From assembly GCF_004798685.1 (NCBI RefSeq), contig NZ_CP039291.1, positions 2,480,001-2,544,000 of the forward strand: a DNA stretch of 64,000 nt, written 5' to 3'. The DNA is from Cellulomonas shaoxiangyii. Lineage in GTDB: Bacteria; Actinomycetota; Actinomycetes; Actinomycetales; Cellulomonadaceae. The position numbers were made by a program, and so were the translations under genes. The notes below the pieces were generated by a model, which was given only the letters and a program-made list of their open reading frames with translations, made no database searches and was not told the DNA's origin. Below are positions 26,280-36,728 of the stretch, piece after piece; positions within the stretch are counted from its first letter, which is position 1, and each line of letters starts with the position of its first letter.

Positions 26280-28013
26280 GTGAGGCGAGACGACGACGTT
26301 CCCGAGCCCGGCCGCGCCGCCGAGCCCGGGCTCGCCCCCGAGCCCGTCGCCCGCTCGCTCAGCGGGCTCGTGCCCGGGCCGGGTCCCGACGGCAGGCCGC
26401 GGCCCGACGCGCCGCTCGTCGCGGTCACCGGGGTCACGGGGTACGTCGGCGGCCGGCTCGTGCCCGAGCTGCTGGCGGCCGGGTACCGCGTCCGGGCGGT
26501 CGCCCGCCACCCCGACCGGCTGCGCGGACGCCCGTGGTTCGGCGACGTCGAGGCCGTCGAGGGCGACGCCTCCGACCTCGACGGCATCCGCGCCGCGCTC
26601 GACGGCGCCGACGTCGCGTACTACCTCATCCACTCCCTCGGTTCCGGGAGCTCGTTCGAGCAACGGGATCGCCGCACGGCGCTGACGTTCGCGCAGGCGG
26701 CGCGCGAGGCCGGGGTCGGGCGGGTCGTCTACCTCGGCGGCCTGTACCCGGAGGGCGAGGAGCTCTCGCCGCACCTGGCCTCGCGCACGGAGGTGGGCGA
26801 GATCCTCCTCGCGTCCGGCGTGCCGACCACCGTGCTGCGGGCGGCCGTGGTCCTCGGGTCGGGGTCGGCGTCGTTCGAGATGATGCGCTACCTCACCGAG
26901 CGCCTCCCCGCGATGACGGTGCCGACGTGGGTCGACAACCGCATCCAGCCGATCGCGATCCGGGACGTCCTCCGCTACCTCGTCGGGTCCGCGGCGATGC
27001 CCGCGGACGTGTCGCGTGCGTTCGACATCGGCGGGCCGGACGTGCTGACGTACCGGCAGATGATGCAGCGGTACGCGGCGATCGCGGACCTGCCGCGGCG
27101 CGTCATCGTCGGCGTGCCCGTGCTGAGCCCGCGCCTGTCGAGCCACTGGGTGTCGCTCGTGACGCCCGTGCCCGGCGGGCTCGCGCGGCCGCTCGTCGAG
27201 TCCCTCGTGCACGAGGTCGTGTGCGACGAGCACGACATCGCCCGGTACGTCCCCGACCCGCCCGACGGGCTGATCGGGTTCGACCGCGCCGTGCGGCTCG
27301 CGCTCGCCCGGATCCAGGGGGCAGGCGTCACGACCCGGTGGTCGTCGGCCGCCGTGCCGGGCGCACCCAGCGACCCGCTGCCGTCCGACCCGGACTGGGC
27401 GGGCGGCTCGCTCCACGTCGACGAGCGGCGCGTCGACGTCGACGCCTCCCCCGCCGCGCTGTGGCGGGTGATCGAGGCGGTCGGGGGCGAGCGCGGCTGG
27501 TTCTCGTGGTCGCTCGCGTGGCGCGTGCGTGGCCTCCTCGACCGGATCGTGGGCGGGCCGGGCCTGCGCCGCGGGCGGCGCGACCCCAGCCGGCTGGTGC
27601 TGGACGACGCCGTCGACTTCTGGCGGGTCGAGGCGCTCGAGCCGGGGCGCCTGCTGCGCCTGCGCGCGGAGATGCGGCTGCCCGGGCTGGCGTGGCTCGA
27701 GCTGCGGGTGGAGCCGACGGAGCGGACGGGCGACGCCGGTGGTGGCGATGTCGATGCCGCGGCGGACGCAACGGACGCGGGCGACGCGGCGGACGCGGGG
27801 ACGGCCGGCGACCCCGCGACGCGGCCGCCGACCGTGTTCGCGCAGCGCGCGCTCTTCCACCCGCACGGCCTCGCGGGCCAGCTCTACTGGTGGGCGGTGT
27901 ACCCGTTCCACGGCATCGTCTTCGGCGGCATGCAGCGCAACATCGCGCGCGCCGCCGAGACCGCCGAGCGCGCCCGCACCGACGTGCCGCGGACCGCCGA
28001 CCGCCGGCGCTGA
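26280..28013 (+). CDS. NAD(P)-binding SDR protein with C-terminal DUF2867 (YbjT-like)
   Basis: 577-residue two-domain protein. Residues about 40-330 form an atypical short-chain dehydrogenase fold with VTGVTGYVGGRLVPELL as the dinucleotide site and YLIHSLGSGSSF and GLYPEGEELSPHL blocks. Residues from about 360 are DUF2867, a START-like fold (DVDASPAALWRVIEAVGGERGWF), interrupted by an Asp/Ala repeat stretch near 27740-27800. Probably a soluble protein with a role in quinone or lipid-related chemistry; the function is unknown. GTG start, 6 bases after CAGACT. Confidence 0.85.
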   Translation: MRRDDDVPEPGRAAEPGLAPEPVARSLSGLVPGPGPDGRPRPDAPLVAVTGVTGYVGGRLVPELLAAGYRVRAVARHPDRLRGRPWFGDVEAVEGDASDLDGIRAALDGADVAYYLIHSLGSGSSFEQRDRRTALTFAQAAREAGVGRVVYLGGLYPEGEELSPHLASRTEVGEILLASGVPTTVLRAAVVLGSGSASFEMMRYLTERLPAMTVPTWVDNRIQPIAIRDVLRYLVGSAAMPADVSRAFDIGGPDVLTYRQMMQRYAAIADLPRRVIVGVPVLSPRLSSHWVSLVTPVPGGLARPLVESLVHEVVCDEHDIARYVPDPPDGLIGFDRAVRLALARIQGAGVTTRWSSAAVPGAPSDPLPSDPDWAGGSLHVDERRVDVDASPAALWRVIEAVGGERGWFSWSLAWRVRGLLDRIVGGPGLRRGRRDPSRLVLDDAVDFWRVEALEPGRLLRLRAEMRLPGLAWLELRVEPTERTGDAGGGDVDAAADATDAGDAADAGTAGDPATRPPTVFAQRALFHPHGLAGQLYWWAVYPFHGIVFGGMQRNIARAAETAERARTDVPRTADRRR

Positions 28014-28037
28014 CCGCGGGCGCCGACCGGGGCCGGT

Positions 28038-28076
28038 GACCGGCGGCGATGACCGGCGGCGATGACCGGCGGCGAT
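28038..28076 (+). repeat. Three tandem copies of a 13-bp unit
   Basis: GACCGGCGGCGAT occurs three times without gaps (28038, 28051, 28064) in the space between convergent genes. A period of 13 is not compatible with coding. Confidence 0.85.
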
Positions 28077-28131
28077 GAAGCTCCGGCGACCGGTCCGCGG
28101 GCCGCCGCGCGGCCCGGCACACCCGCGCGCC

Positions 28132-28626
28132 TCAGCGGCGACGGCGCAGCTGCACGGGCTCCTCGACGAACGGCTCCCAGGCCGTCCGCTGCTCCGCGGC
28201 GATGCGCTGCGGCGCACCGGTGGCGGCGTCGACCAGGACGAGCGTCGTCACGGCCCGTGCGTAGGGCGCCGACGCGTCGGCCGCGGCCGGTGCGTCCCGC
28301 ACCTCGTAGCAGACGTCGAGGGATGCGCCGCCGAGGTGGCCGATCCACATCTCCACGACCACCGGCGACCGGCGGTAGCCGAGCGGGCGGACGTACTCGA
28401 TCTCCTGGCGGGCGACGAGCGTGGCGAGACCCGTGCCGGGACCGGCGTCGAGCACGGCGGTGGGCCACGCGCCGTCGGGGCGGGTGCCGTCCGGGCCCGC
28501 GGGGTGGCTCCAGAAGGCCTCGATGCGCGCCTCCTCGAGCAGCCGCAGCATCTCGACGTTGTTCACGTGGCCGTACGCGTCCATGTCCGACCAGCGCAGC
28601 TGCACCGGTACCTCGAGCCGAGCCAT
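28132..28626 (-). CDS. Acyl-CoA thioesterase of the 4HBT (hot-dog) family
   Basis: 164-residue single hot-dog protein. RWSDMDAYGHVNNVEMLRLLEEAR holds the Asp of the 4-hydroxybenzoyl-CoA thioesterase/YbgC active site, and RQEIEYVRPLGYR is the following strand. Likely hydrolyses an acyl-CoA of unknown chain length. ATG start with GAGGAC upstream. Lies 144 bases after the GTPase gene on the same strand. Confidence 0.9.
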   Translation of the reverse strand: MARLEVPVQLRWSDMDAYGHVNNVEMLRLLEEARIEAFWSHPAGPDGTRPDGAWPTAVLDAGPGTGLATLVARQEIEYVRPLGYRRSPVVVEMWIGHLGGASLDVCYEVRDAPAAADASAPYARAVTTLVLVDAATGAPQRIAAEQRTAWEPFVEEPVQLRRRR

Positions 28627-28770
28627 CCGCGTCCTCTCCTCGGCACCCTCGTGCCGGCCGGCGGCGCCCCGTCGGTCGGTGCGCCGTGCGTGCATGGTGC
28701 ATCGCCGTGCCGCCGGGGCTGCCTCCGGGGCTGTCGCCCCCTCGCGGATCGACCCGTCGGCACCCCGCCC

Positions 28771-30390
28771 TCAGCGTCGCCGGCGCGTCCCGTCCCCGGC
28801 CGCCCGACGCGCCAGGTCGCGGCACGAGCGCCACCGGGCGAGCTCCGTGGTGACCGGGTCGACGACGCGCACGGTGGCGACCCGCGCCACCGACGCGCGC
28901 AACCGCCGCCGGGCCCGTGCCGACTGGCGGCGGCCCTCGGCCCACGCGCCGACCGTGCCCAGCAGCGTCAGCAGCAGACCGAGCGCGAGCCCGCCCACCA
29001 CGAGCGCCGTCGGCGCGGGCAGGGGCCCCCACTCGGGCGTGGTCGGCTCCGGCAGGCGCAGGTACGCCGTGCCCGCGAGCACGCCGAGCCAGACGAGCCC
29101 GCCGACGAGCGCGACCACGCCGGCCCACTGCAGCACGTCGACGGTGCGGGCCCACCACGGCGCCCGCGCGGGCAGCAGGGTCGTCGAGGCGACGGCCACG
29201 TCGAGGTCGTCGGCCAGTCCGCCCGTGCGCACGTCGGCGCGCACCGCGAGCACCCACGCGTCCGGCAGGCCCGTCGTCGCCTCGTCGAGCCAGCCACGCA
29301 CGGCGTTCGCGGCCTGGGCCTGCACCTGCGGACCGGCCGGGGGCAGCGACGTACGGTCGGCGGCGTCGCCGTCACGCGCGCCGGGCTGCAGGTGCAGGCG
29401 ACGCAGCGGGTCGGGTCGCACGCGCCCGAGGGCGCGCAGCGGCGGCCAGCCGGTCCGCGCGCGCACGCGGCGGGCGGCGGACCGACGCACCGCGTCGACG
29501 ACGGTCGGCACGCCGGCTGCGTGCTCGAGCGCGGTGACGAGCCGGTCGGCGGGGGGCACGTCGCGCCGCACGTCGGCGCCGCCGTCGAGCGCGGCGGCGA
29601 CCGCGGACCCGATGCGGGAGACGTCGGCACGCAGGCGGTCGGCCGCCGCGCGGCGCCGCTCCGCCGCGCGCGCGAGCAGGGCGCGGAGCTCGTCCACGCC
29701 CTCCCCCGTGCGCGCGCTGACGGGCACGACGGGCACGTCGTCGAGGCCGTCCTGCACCGCGAGCCGCCGCACGTCGTCCCGCCACGCGACACGCTCGCCG
29801 GGCGCGAGGCGGTCCGCCTGGTTGAGGGCGAGCACCATGACGGCCGCGTGGCCGGAGAGCGGTCGCAGGTACCGCTCGTGCAGCACCGCGTCGGCGTACT
29901 TCTGCGGGTCGAGCACCCACACGAGCAGGTCGGCGCGTTCGTAGAGGCGCTCGGCCGTGGCGCGGTGCTCGACGACGACCGAGTCGTGGTCCGGCAGGTC
30001 GAGCAGCACGAGCCCGGTCGGCAGGCCGCGTGCCGTGGGGTTGTCGGCCGGGAGCGCGTGCCGGTCCCCCACCTCGAGCCAGTCGAGCAGCGCGTGCACG
30101 TCCTCGTCCGTCGCGACCGCCGCGAGGGGCCGCGACGTCGTCGGGCGCAGCGTGCCCGGGCGGGCGACGTCCGCGCCCGCGAGGGCGTTGAACAGCGACG
30201 ACTTGCCGGACCCGGTCGCCCCCGCGAGCGCCACGACGGTGGTCGACGGCGCCAGCGCCAGGCGTTCGCGGACGTGCGCTACGACGCGCGCCCCCTCGGC
30301 TGCGAGCGCGGGGTCGAGCCGGTGCCCGGCCGTGCGCAACAGCCCGTCGAGGGCGTCGGTCCGCTCCGCCAGGTCGTCCGGGCGGCTCAC
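28771..30390 (-). CDS. Membrane-anchored GTPase, module 1 second gene (B1)
   Basis: 539-residue dynamin/YfjP-like GTPase. G1 GATGSGKSS at residues 57-65, switch region RPTTSR near 82-87, G3 DLPDHDS at 131-137 and G4 NQAD at 190-193 are all recognisable. Two C-terminal membrane helices (about residues 415-490) are followed by a basic tail. It is a close paralogue of the gene at 35049 (B2): shared SGKSSLFNA, RPTTSR, LLDLPDHDS, VWVLDPQKYAD against VWVVDPQKYAD, and the same two-helix C-terminus. The GTG start overlaps the stop of A1 (GTGA). Membrane remodelling or cell-envelope stress is a family-based guess. Confidence 0.85.
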   Translation of the reverse strand: MSRPDDLAERTDALDGLLRTAGHRLDPALAAEGARVVAHVRERLALAPSTTVVALAGATGSGKSSLFNALAGADVARPGTLRPTTSRPLAAVATDEDVHALLDWLEVGDRHALPADNPTARGLPTGLVLLDLPDHDSVVVEHRATAERLYERADLLVWVLDPQKYADAVLHERYLRPLSGHAAVMVLALNQADRLAPGERVAWRDDVRRLAVQDGLDDVPVVPVSARTGEGVDELRALLARAAERRRAAADRLRADVSRIGSAVAAALDGGADVRRDVPPADRLVTALEHAAGVPTVVDAVRRSAARRVRARTGWPPLRALGRVRPDPLRRLHLQPGARDGDAADRTSLPPAGPQVQAQAANAVRGWLDEATTGLPDAWVLAVRADVRTGGLADDLDVAVASTTLLPARAPWWARTVDVLQWAGVVALVGGLVWLGVLAGTAYLRLPEPTTPEWGPLPAPTALVVGGLALGLLLTLLGTVGAWAEGRRQSARARRRLRASVARVATVRVVDPVTTELARWRSCRDLARRAAGDGTRRRR

Positions 30391-32450
30391 CGGGCGTCCT
30401 CGTCGCGGCCCGTGACGCGGCGCCACCAGCCCCGCAGCCCACCCGCGGCGGGTGCCTCGGCCGGCGACGGACCGTCCGGGCGGGCACCCGGGCGGCGCGC
30501 GCCCACGCCCCGGAGGGCGCCGGTGCGTGCCGGCGAGGCGTCGTCGCCGTGTCCCGGCGCGGGCGAGCCGGCGGCGCCGTCGGCCCCGGGCACGGTGGAC
30601 GGCGTGTCGAGCACGGGGACGGCGGCGACCCGCGCCGCCGCCGCGCGCACGCCCGCACCACCGGCGTCGGCCGTGCCGAGCGCGTCGAGCTGGGCGGTGA
30701 AGCGTGCGGCCTCGGCGTCGAGCACGCCGTGCACGCGGGCGAGCAGGCGCTCGTGCGCGCTCTGCGTGAGCCGCCGCACGGCGTCGTCGCCGAACACCGC
30801 CTCCAGCAGGCGCTGCGCGAGCACGGCCGTGCCGCCCGCGATGCCCAGCTCCGCGCCGGTCAGCCCGCCCGTGGAGGCGAACACCGCGAGCATGAGCGCC
30901 GCGCCGAGCCCGTTGACGCCGAAGGACAGCGCGCGCGCCTGCGTGCGCCGGTCGGCGCCCTCGTCGGCGACGAGCGCGAGCACGTCGTCCTGCCAGGCCC
31001 GGACCTGTGCGGCGATCTCCTCGCGCAGCCGGGCCGACGACCGCGACAGCGCCAGGCCGTCGAGCAGCGCGGCACCGCCGGGGTCGGACCGCCACGCGGC
31101 GTACGCGCGCTCGGCGGCCTGCTCGGCGGCGTCGAGGACGACCGCGTCGAGGCTGCGCCCGATGGCGTCGGCCAGTGCCGGCTCCTCTGCACGGCGTCCG
31201 CGCACGGCGGACGTGAGCCGGTCGCGCCAGCGCGCGACGCGCTCCTCGACGGACCGCATGAACTCGCCCGTGCCGACGACGTCCTGCCACCGGGCCAGGA
31301 CCTCCCCGCGCAGCAAGCGCCCGTCCGACGTCGCGCGCTCCACGTCGACGAGGGCCGCGCCGTAGGCCGTCCGGACGGCGGCCCGCAGGCGCGCGTCGGC
31401 GGCCTCCTGCGCGTCCGCCGCGTCGGCGACCAGGCCGGCCCGGACGACGAGGTCCGCCACGAGCCCGTCGCGCGTGCGCTCGACGACCCCGCGCCGTGCG
31501 GCGGGGTCGGCGGCCAGGCGCGTCAGCCACTCCGCGACCGGAGCCACGGCCCACCCCGGCAGCAGCCCGTCCTCGGGCTCCACCTCGGGCACGACCAGGA
31601 CGGGCGTCCCCCCGAGCCCGTGCTCGGCGAGCATCGCCGTCAGGTGCGTCCGGACGGCGTCCTCCTCGCCCGGGTCGACGCGGTCGAGCACGAGCGCGAG
31701 CTCGACGCGGCGCTGCGCGGCCGTGGCGAGCAGCTCCCAGGGCACCGCGTCGGCGTAGCGGGCGGCCGTGGTCACGAAGAGCCAGAGGTCCGCCGCGCCC
31801 AGGAGCTGGCGGGCCAACGCCCGGTTCTCGTCGACCACGGAGTCGATGTCGGGCGCGTCGAGCAGGGCGAGGCCCTGCGGCACGGCGTCGCTGGCCACCA
31901 GCCGCAGGCCGGCGTGACCGGCCGCCGTCCCCGTGGTGTCCGGCGTACCCCCGTCCACGGCACGGCTGGTCCCGCGGTCCGCGACGAGCCGGGCGAGCCC
32001 GGGCAGGACGCGGTCCGTGGTGAACCAGCGGCCGTCCAGCGGGTGGTGCACGAGGACCGGCCAGCGCGTCGTCGGGCGCAGCACCCCCGCCGTCGACACC
32101 GGTGCCCCGAGCAGCGAGTTCACGAGCGTCGACTTGCCGGCACCGGTGGACCCGCCGAGCACCGCGAGCACGGGAGCCGCCACGGCGCGCAGGCGCGGGA
32201 GCAGGTAGTCGTCGAGCTGTTCGACGGCCTGCCGGCGGACCGCGCGCGCCTCGGCGACACCGGTGCCCTCGAGCGGCAGCTCGACCTGACCGAGGCGCAG
32301 CCCCAGCAGCTCGAGCGCCTCCACGAGACCCCCGCCGGGCGCGCCGTCCGCGACGCCGGGCACGCCCTCCGCGACGGCCGGCGCACCCGACCGCCCCGCC
32401 GGACCGTCGGGGTCCGGCAGGTCGGGGCGGCCGGGCGCGTCGTCGCTCAT
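30387..32450 (-). CDS. Dynamin-like GTPase, module 1 first gene (A1)
   Basis: 687-residue protein. G1 GGSTGAGKST at residues 99-108, switch RPTTRWPVLVHHP, G3 ALLDAPDIDSV; the normal G4 N/TKxD is degenerate (LVLDRVD). After a helical region lies a hydrophobic stretch near GAALMLAVFASTGGLTGAELGIAGG that could insert into membrane, then a Gly/Ala/Pro-rich C-terminal tail. It is a paralogue of the gene at 36725 (A2) and pairs with B1 by a GTGA overlap. The ATG lies 10 bases downstream of the ettA stop, so it is read with ettA. Confidence 0.83.
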   Translation of the reverse strand: MSDDAPGRPDLPDPDGPAGRSGAPAVAEGVPGVADGAPGGGLVEALELLGLRLGQVELPLEGTGVAEARAVRRQAVEQLDDYLLPRLRAVAAPVLAVLGGSTGAGKSTLVNSLLGAPVSTAGVLRPTTRWPVLVHHPLDGRWFTTDRVLPGLARLVADRGTSRAVDGGTPDTTGTAAGHAGLRLVASDAVPQGLALLDAPDIDSVVDENRALARQLLGAADLWLFVTTAARYADAVPWELLATAAQRRVELALVLDRVDPGEEDAVRTHLTAMLAEHGLGGTPVLVVPEVEPEDGLLPGWAVAPVAEWLTRLAADPAARRGVVERTRDGLVADLVVRAGLVADAADAQEAADARLRAAVRTAYGAALVDVERATSDGRLLRGEVLARWQDVVGTGEFMRSVEERVARWRDRLTSAVRGRRAEEPALADAIGRSLDAVVLDAAEQAAERAYAAWRSDPGGAALLDGLALSRSSARLREEIAAQVRAWQDDVLALVADEGADRRTQARALSFGVNGLGAALMLAVFASTGGLTGAELGIAGGTAVLAQRLLEAVFGDDAVRRLTQSAHERLLARVHGVLDAEAARFTAQLDALGTADAGGAGVRAAAARVAAVPVLDTPSTVPGADGAAGSPAPGHGDDASPARTGALRGVGARRPGARPDGPSPAEAPAAGGLRGWWRRVTGRDEDAR

Positions 32451-32460
32451 GGTCGTGTCC

Positions 32461-34143
<1,683 letters not shown>

Positions 34144-34271
34144 TGACTGCTCGTCCGCCTCGGGTCGCTTTCGGTGGGGACGCCGCCGGTCGGGGCGCGC
34201 GGTGCCGGGCCGGGCGGTGCACCCGACCGGTCGCGCGCGCCGACCTGCGGCGCGTTCGTTGCCGATCCACC

Positions 34272-34277
34272 AGCCTA
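34272..34277 (-). promoter_or_regulatory. Possible ettA -10 hexamer TAGGCT
   Basis: TAGGCT on the minus strand in the 139-bp gap between ssb and ettA would give a 5' leader of about 120 bases before the ettA GTG. This differs from the leaderless pattern elsewhere in the window. No riboswitch or attenuator was recognised in it. Confidence 0.4.
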
Positions 34278-34282
34278 GGCGA

Positions 34283-34915
34283 TCACCCGCGTCCGACCAG
34301 CGCGAGACCGGCCCCGGTCTCGCGCGGGGCCGGTGCGTCCGCCGCGCCGGGGTCGTCCGGCGTGCCGGTCCCCTCCCCGGGGGCCGCGTCGTCGTGCAGG
34401 TCCACGGGTGCCTGCGCCCACGGGTCGTCCGCGATCGCCTCGCCGGCGTGCACGTCTCCGGCGTGGTCGTCGCCCGCGTGCTCCTCACCCGCGCGCCCGG
34501 TGGTCCCCGCGGCCGCGGCACCGCCGCCGACGCGCGCCGTGCCGCCGCGCGTGCTGCGCGCGAACGCCGTCGAGCCGAACACGAGGTCGTGCCCGAGCGC
34601 GACGGCCTCGAGCACGAGCTCGGTCCGCGGGCCGTCGGGCGACGTCCACTCCGACGTGCCGACCCTGCCGACGACCACCACCGGGTCCCCCTTGTGCAGG
34701 GACCGCGCGACGTTGTCCGCCACCTGCCGCCACGCCTTCACGGTCCACCAGACCGTCGGACCGTCGCGGTAGGTGCCGGTGTCGCGGTCGTGGACCCGCC
34801 GCGTCGACGCGAGCCGGAACTGCGCGTACGGGGTCCCGCCGCCGTCGAGGTGGTAGGCCCGCACGTCGGAGCCGACCCAGCCGACGACCGTCACGTCCTG
34901 GGTGTGTGCGCCCAT
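34283..34915 (-). CDS. ssb: Single-stranded DNA-binding protein paralogue
   Basis: 210 residues. The N-terminal OB-fold (about residues 1-115) shows VTVVGWVGSDVRAY, YAQFRLASTRR, TVWWTVKAW and LHKGDPVVVVGRV. The tail is Ala/Gly/Asp-rich with HAGDDHAGDVHAG repeats and ends in LALVGRG, so it lacks the acidic DDDIPF-type tip that recruits repair proteins. It therefore resembles the second, non-essential SSB of actinobacteria. ATG with AGGAC upstream. Between GTPase B2 and ettA on the same strand. Confidence 0.88.
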   Translation of the reverse strand: MGAHTQDVTVVGWVGSDVRAYHLDGGGTPYAQFRLASTRRVHDRDTGTYRDGPTVWWTVKAWRQVADNVARSLHKGDPVVVVGRVGTSEWTSPDGPRTELVLEAVALGHDLVFGSTAFARSTRGGTARVGGGAAAAGTTGRAGEEHAGDDHAGDVHAGEAIADDPWAQAPVDLHDDAAPGEGTGTPDDPGAADAPAPRETGAGLALVGRG

Positions 34916-35048
34916 GAGCTGTCCTGTCTGCCGTGGCCCCGCGAGCGGCGGGGCGTGTGGCGACATCGTGCGGTCGCCGGGCCCCGCGGCCGGTGGCCCC
35001 GTCGCGCCCTCGTGGACCGGCCGGGCGACGTCAGGGGCTGGGGTCTGC

Positions 35049-36728
35049 TCAGCGCGTCGCGGGTGCCCCGGCCGCCTGCGCGACGAGCTCGCGCACGCGG
35101 CGGTGCTCGGCCAGCACGTCCTGCGTGGGCGCGAGCAGACGCGCACGGGCGACCGACTCGATCGCCGACCGTCCCTCCGCGAGCACCCGCTCGGCGCGCT
35201 GGGCCGCGGACCGGCGCCGCGCCGCCGACGCGAGGAGCCCCACGACGAGCGCGGCACCGAGCAGCGCGGCGACGACGACGCCGGGCGGCACCCACCCCGG
35301 GTCCGCCCCCAGGGCGTCGGCGACGACGAGACCGGCGCCCACCAGCCCGAGGACCCCCAGGACGACCGCGAGCACCGACAGCACGCGTGCGACCGGCGAC
35401 GCCCGCGCCGTCACCGTGACGTGCGTGAGCGCGTCGGTGACGGCGAGCCGCAGCTCCGGAGTCGTCGCCACCCGGTGGCGCAGGTCGTCGGCCCAGCGGG
35501 ACGGCAGGCCCTGCGTCACGCTCGTCAGCCAGGCCGAGCGTGCGAGACCCACGCCGTCGCCGTGCACGTCGCCCAGGCGCGGGGGGCGGGAACTGCCGCC
35601 CCGCACGACCGCGGCGACCGCCGCCGCGACGGCGGGCAGCCCGGCTGCCGACGCGAGCTTGTCCACGACCGTCCCCAGGGCGAGCTGCGACGGCGCGGGC
35701 TCGCGCGTGCCGACCTGCGTGGCCGCGAGACGGGCCGCCTGCGCCACCTCCGCGTCGGCGTGCGCGGCCGCCACGGACCGGCGAGCGACGGCGTCCGCGA
35801 GGGCGTCCCGCAGGTCGGCCACGCCGTCGCCGGTCGTCGCGGACACGCCGTGCACCCGCACGTCCGGCAGGCCGTCCTCCGCCAGCAGGCGGTGCACGTC
35901 GGCGAGCAGCTCGCCGCGGACCTCGGGCGCGACCGTGTCGACCTGGTTCATCACGAGCAGCATGGAGGCGTCGCGACCGGCGAGGTGGCGCAGGTAGCCG
36001 GAGTGCAGCGCGTCGTCGGCGTACTTCTGCGGGTCGACCACCCACACCAGCAGGTCGACCTGCGGCAGCACGCGGTCGACGACCTCGCGGTGCTCGGGCG
36101 CGATGGAGTCGTGGTCGGGCAGGTCCAGGAGCACGAGGCCGCGCAGCGCCGCCTCGTGGTCGGCGTCGAGGACGCTCTCCCGCTCGATGCGGTTCTCGAC
36201 GTCGACCCCGAGCCAGTCGAGCAGCGCGTCGCCGTCCGCGCCCCAGACGCACGCGGTGACGCGCGACGTCGTGGGACGGCGCACGCCGACGTCCGCGAAC
36301 CGCAGGCCGCTCACCGCGTTGAACAGGCTCGACTTGCCGGAGCCCGTGCCGCCGACGAGCGCCACGACCGTGTGGTCGACGCCGATGACCAGCCGGTCGC
36401 GCACGCGGTCGACCGCGGCGCCGACGGATGCGACGACGTCCGGGTCGGCCCGCTCGCCGCTGATCGTCAGCGCCCCCTCGAGGGCGTCGACCCGCGCGGT
36501 GAGCGCCGCGGTGTCCGCGCCGCGCACGGCCGCGTCGAGGTGGTGCCGGCCCCGCGCGCCGGGGGCCGCCGCGGTCACCTCGGCCGCGTCGGGCCCCGGG
36601 TCGTCGCCGACCATCTCCGGCTCGGCGTCGGCCGCCACGCGGGCCGCGGGGTCGGTCCGCACCGCGGCCGGCAGGACCGCGGGGACGGGCGCCGGGACGG
36701 AGGGCGGTGTGACGTCGTCGGTGCTCAT
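35049..36728 (-). CDS. Membrane-anchored GTPase, module 2 second gene (B2)
   Basis: 559-residue GTPase with an extra disordered N-terminus of about 100 residues. G1 GGTGSGKSS at residues 126-134, RPTTSR, G3 LLDLPDHDS, G4 NQVD. Two C-terminal membrane helices lie around LSVLAVVLGVLGLVGAGLVV and VVVAALLGAALVVGLL. It aligns along its core with B1 (28771-30390). The ATG start overlaps the stop of A2 (ATGA). Function unknown; probably forms a heteromeric pair with A2. Confidence 0.85.
   Translation of the reverse strand: MSTDDVTPPSVPAPVPAVLPAAVRTDPAARVAADAEPEMVGDDPGPDAAEVTAAAPGARGRHHLDAAVRGADTAALTARVDALEGALTISGERADPDVVASVGAAVDRVRDRLVIGVDHTVVALVGGTGSGKSSLFNAVSGLRFADVGVRRPTTSRVTACVWGADGDALLDWLGVDVENRIERESVLDADHEAALRGLVLLDLPDHDSIAPEHREVVDRVLPQVDLLVWVVDPQKYADDALHSGYLRHLAGRDASMLLVMNQVDTVAPEVRGELLADVHRLLAEDGLPDVRVHGVSATTGDGVADLRDALADAVARRSVAAAHADAEVAQAARLAATQVGTREPAPSQLALGTVVDKLASAAGLPAVAAAVAAVVRGGSSRPPRLGDVHGDGVGLARSAWLTSVTQGLPSRWADDLRHRVATTPELRLAVTDALTHVTVTARASPVARVLSVLAVVLGVLGLVGAGLVVADALGADPGWVPPGVVVAALLGAALVVGLLASAARRRSAAQRAERVLAEGRSAIESVARARLLAPTQDVLAEHRRVRELVAQAAGAPATR

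Noticed and set aside
34144..34282. Riboswitch in the ettA leader
   Set aside because: Only a GC-rich leader of about 120 bases with no recognisable aptamer core.
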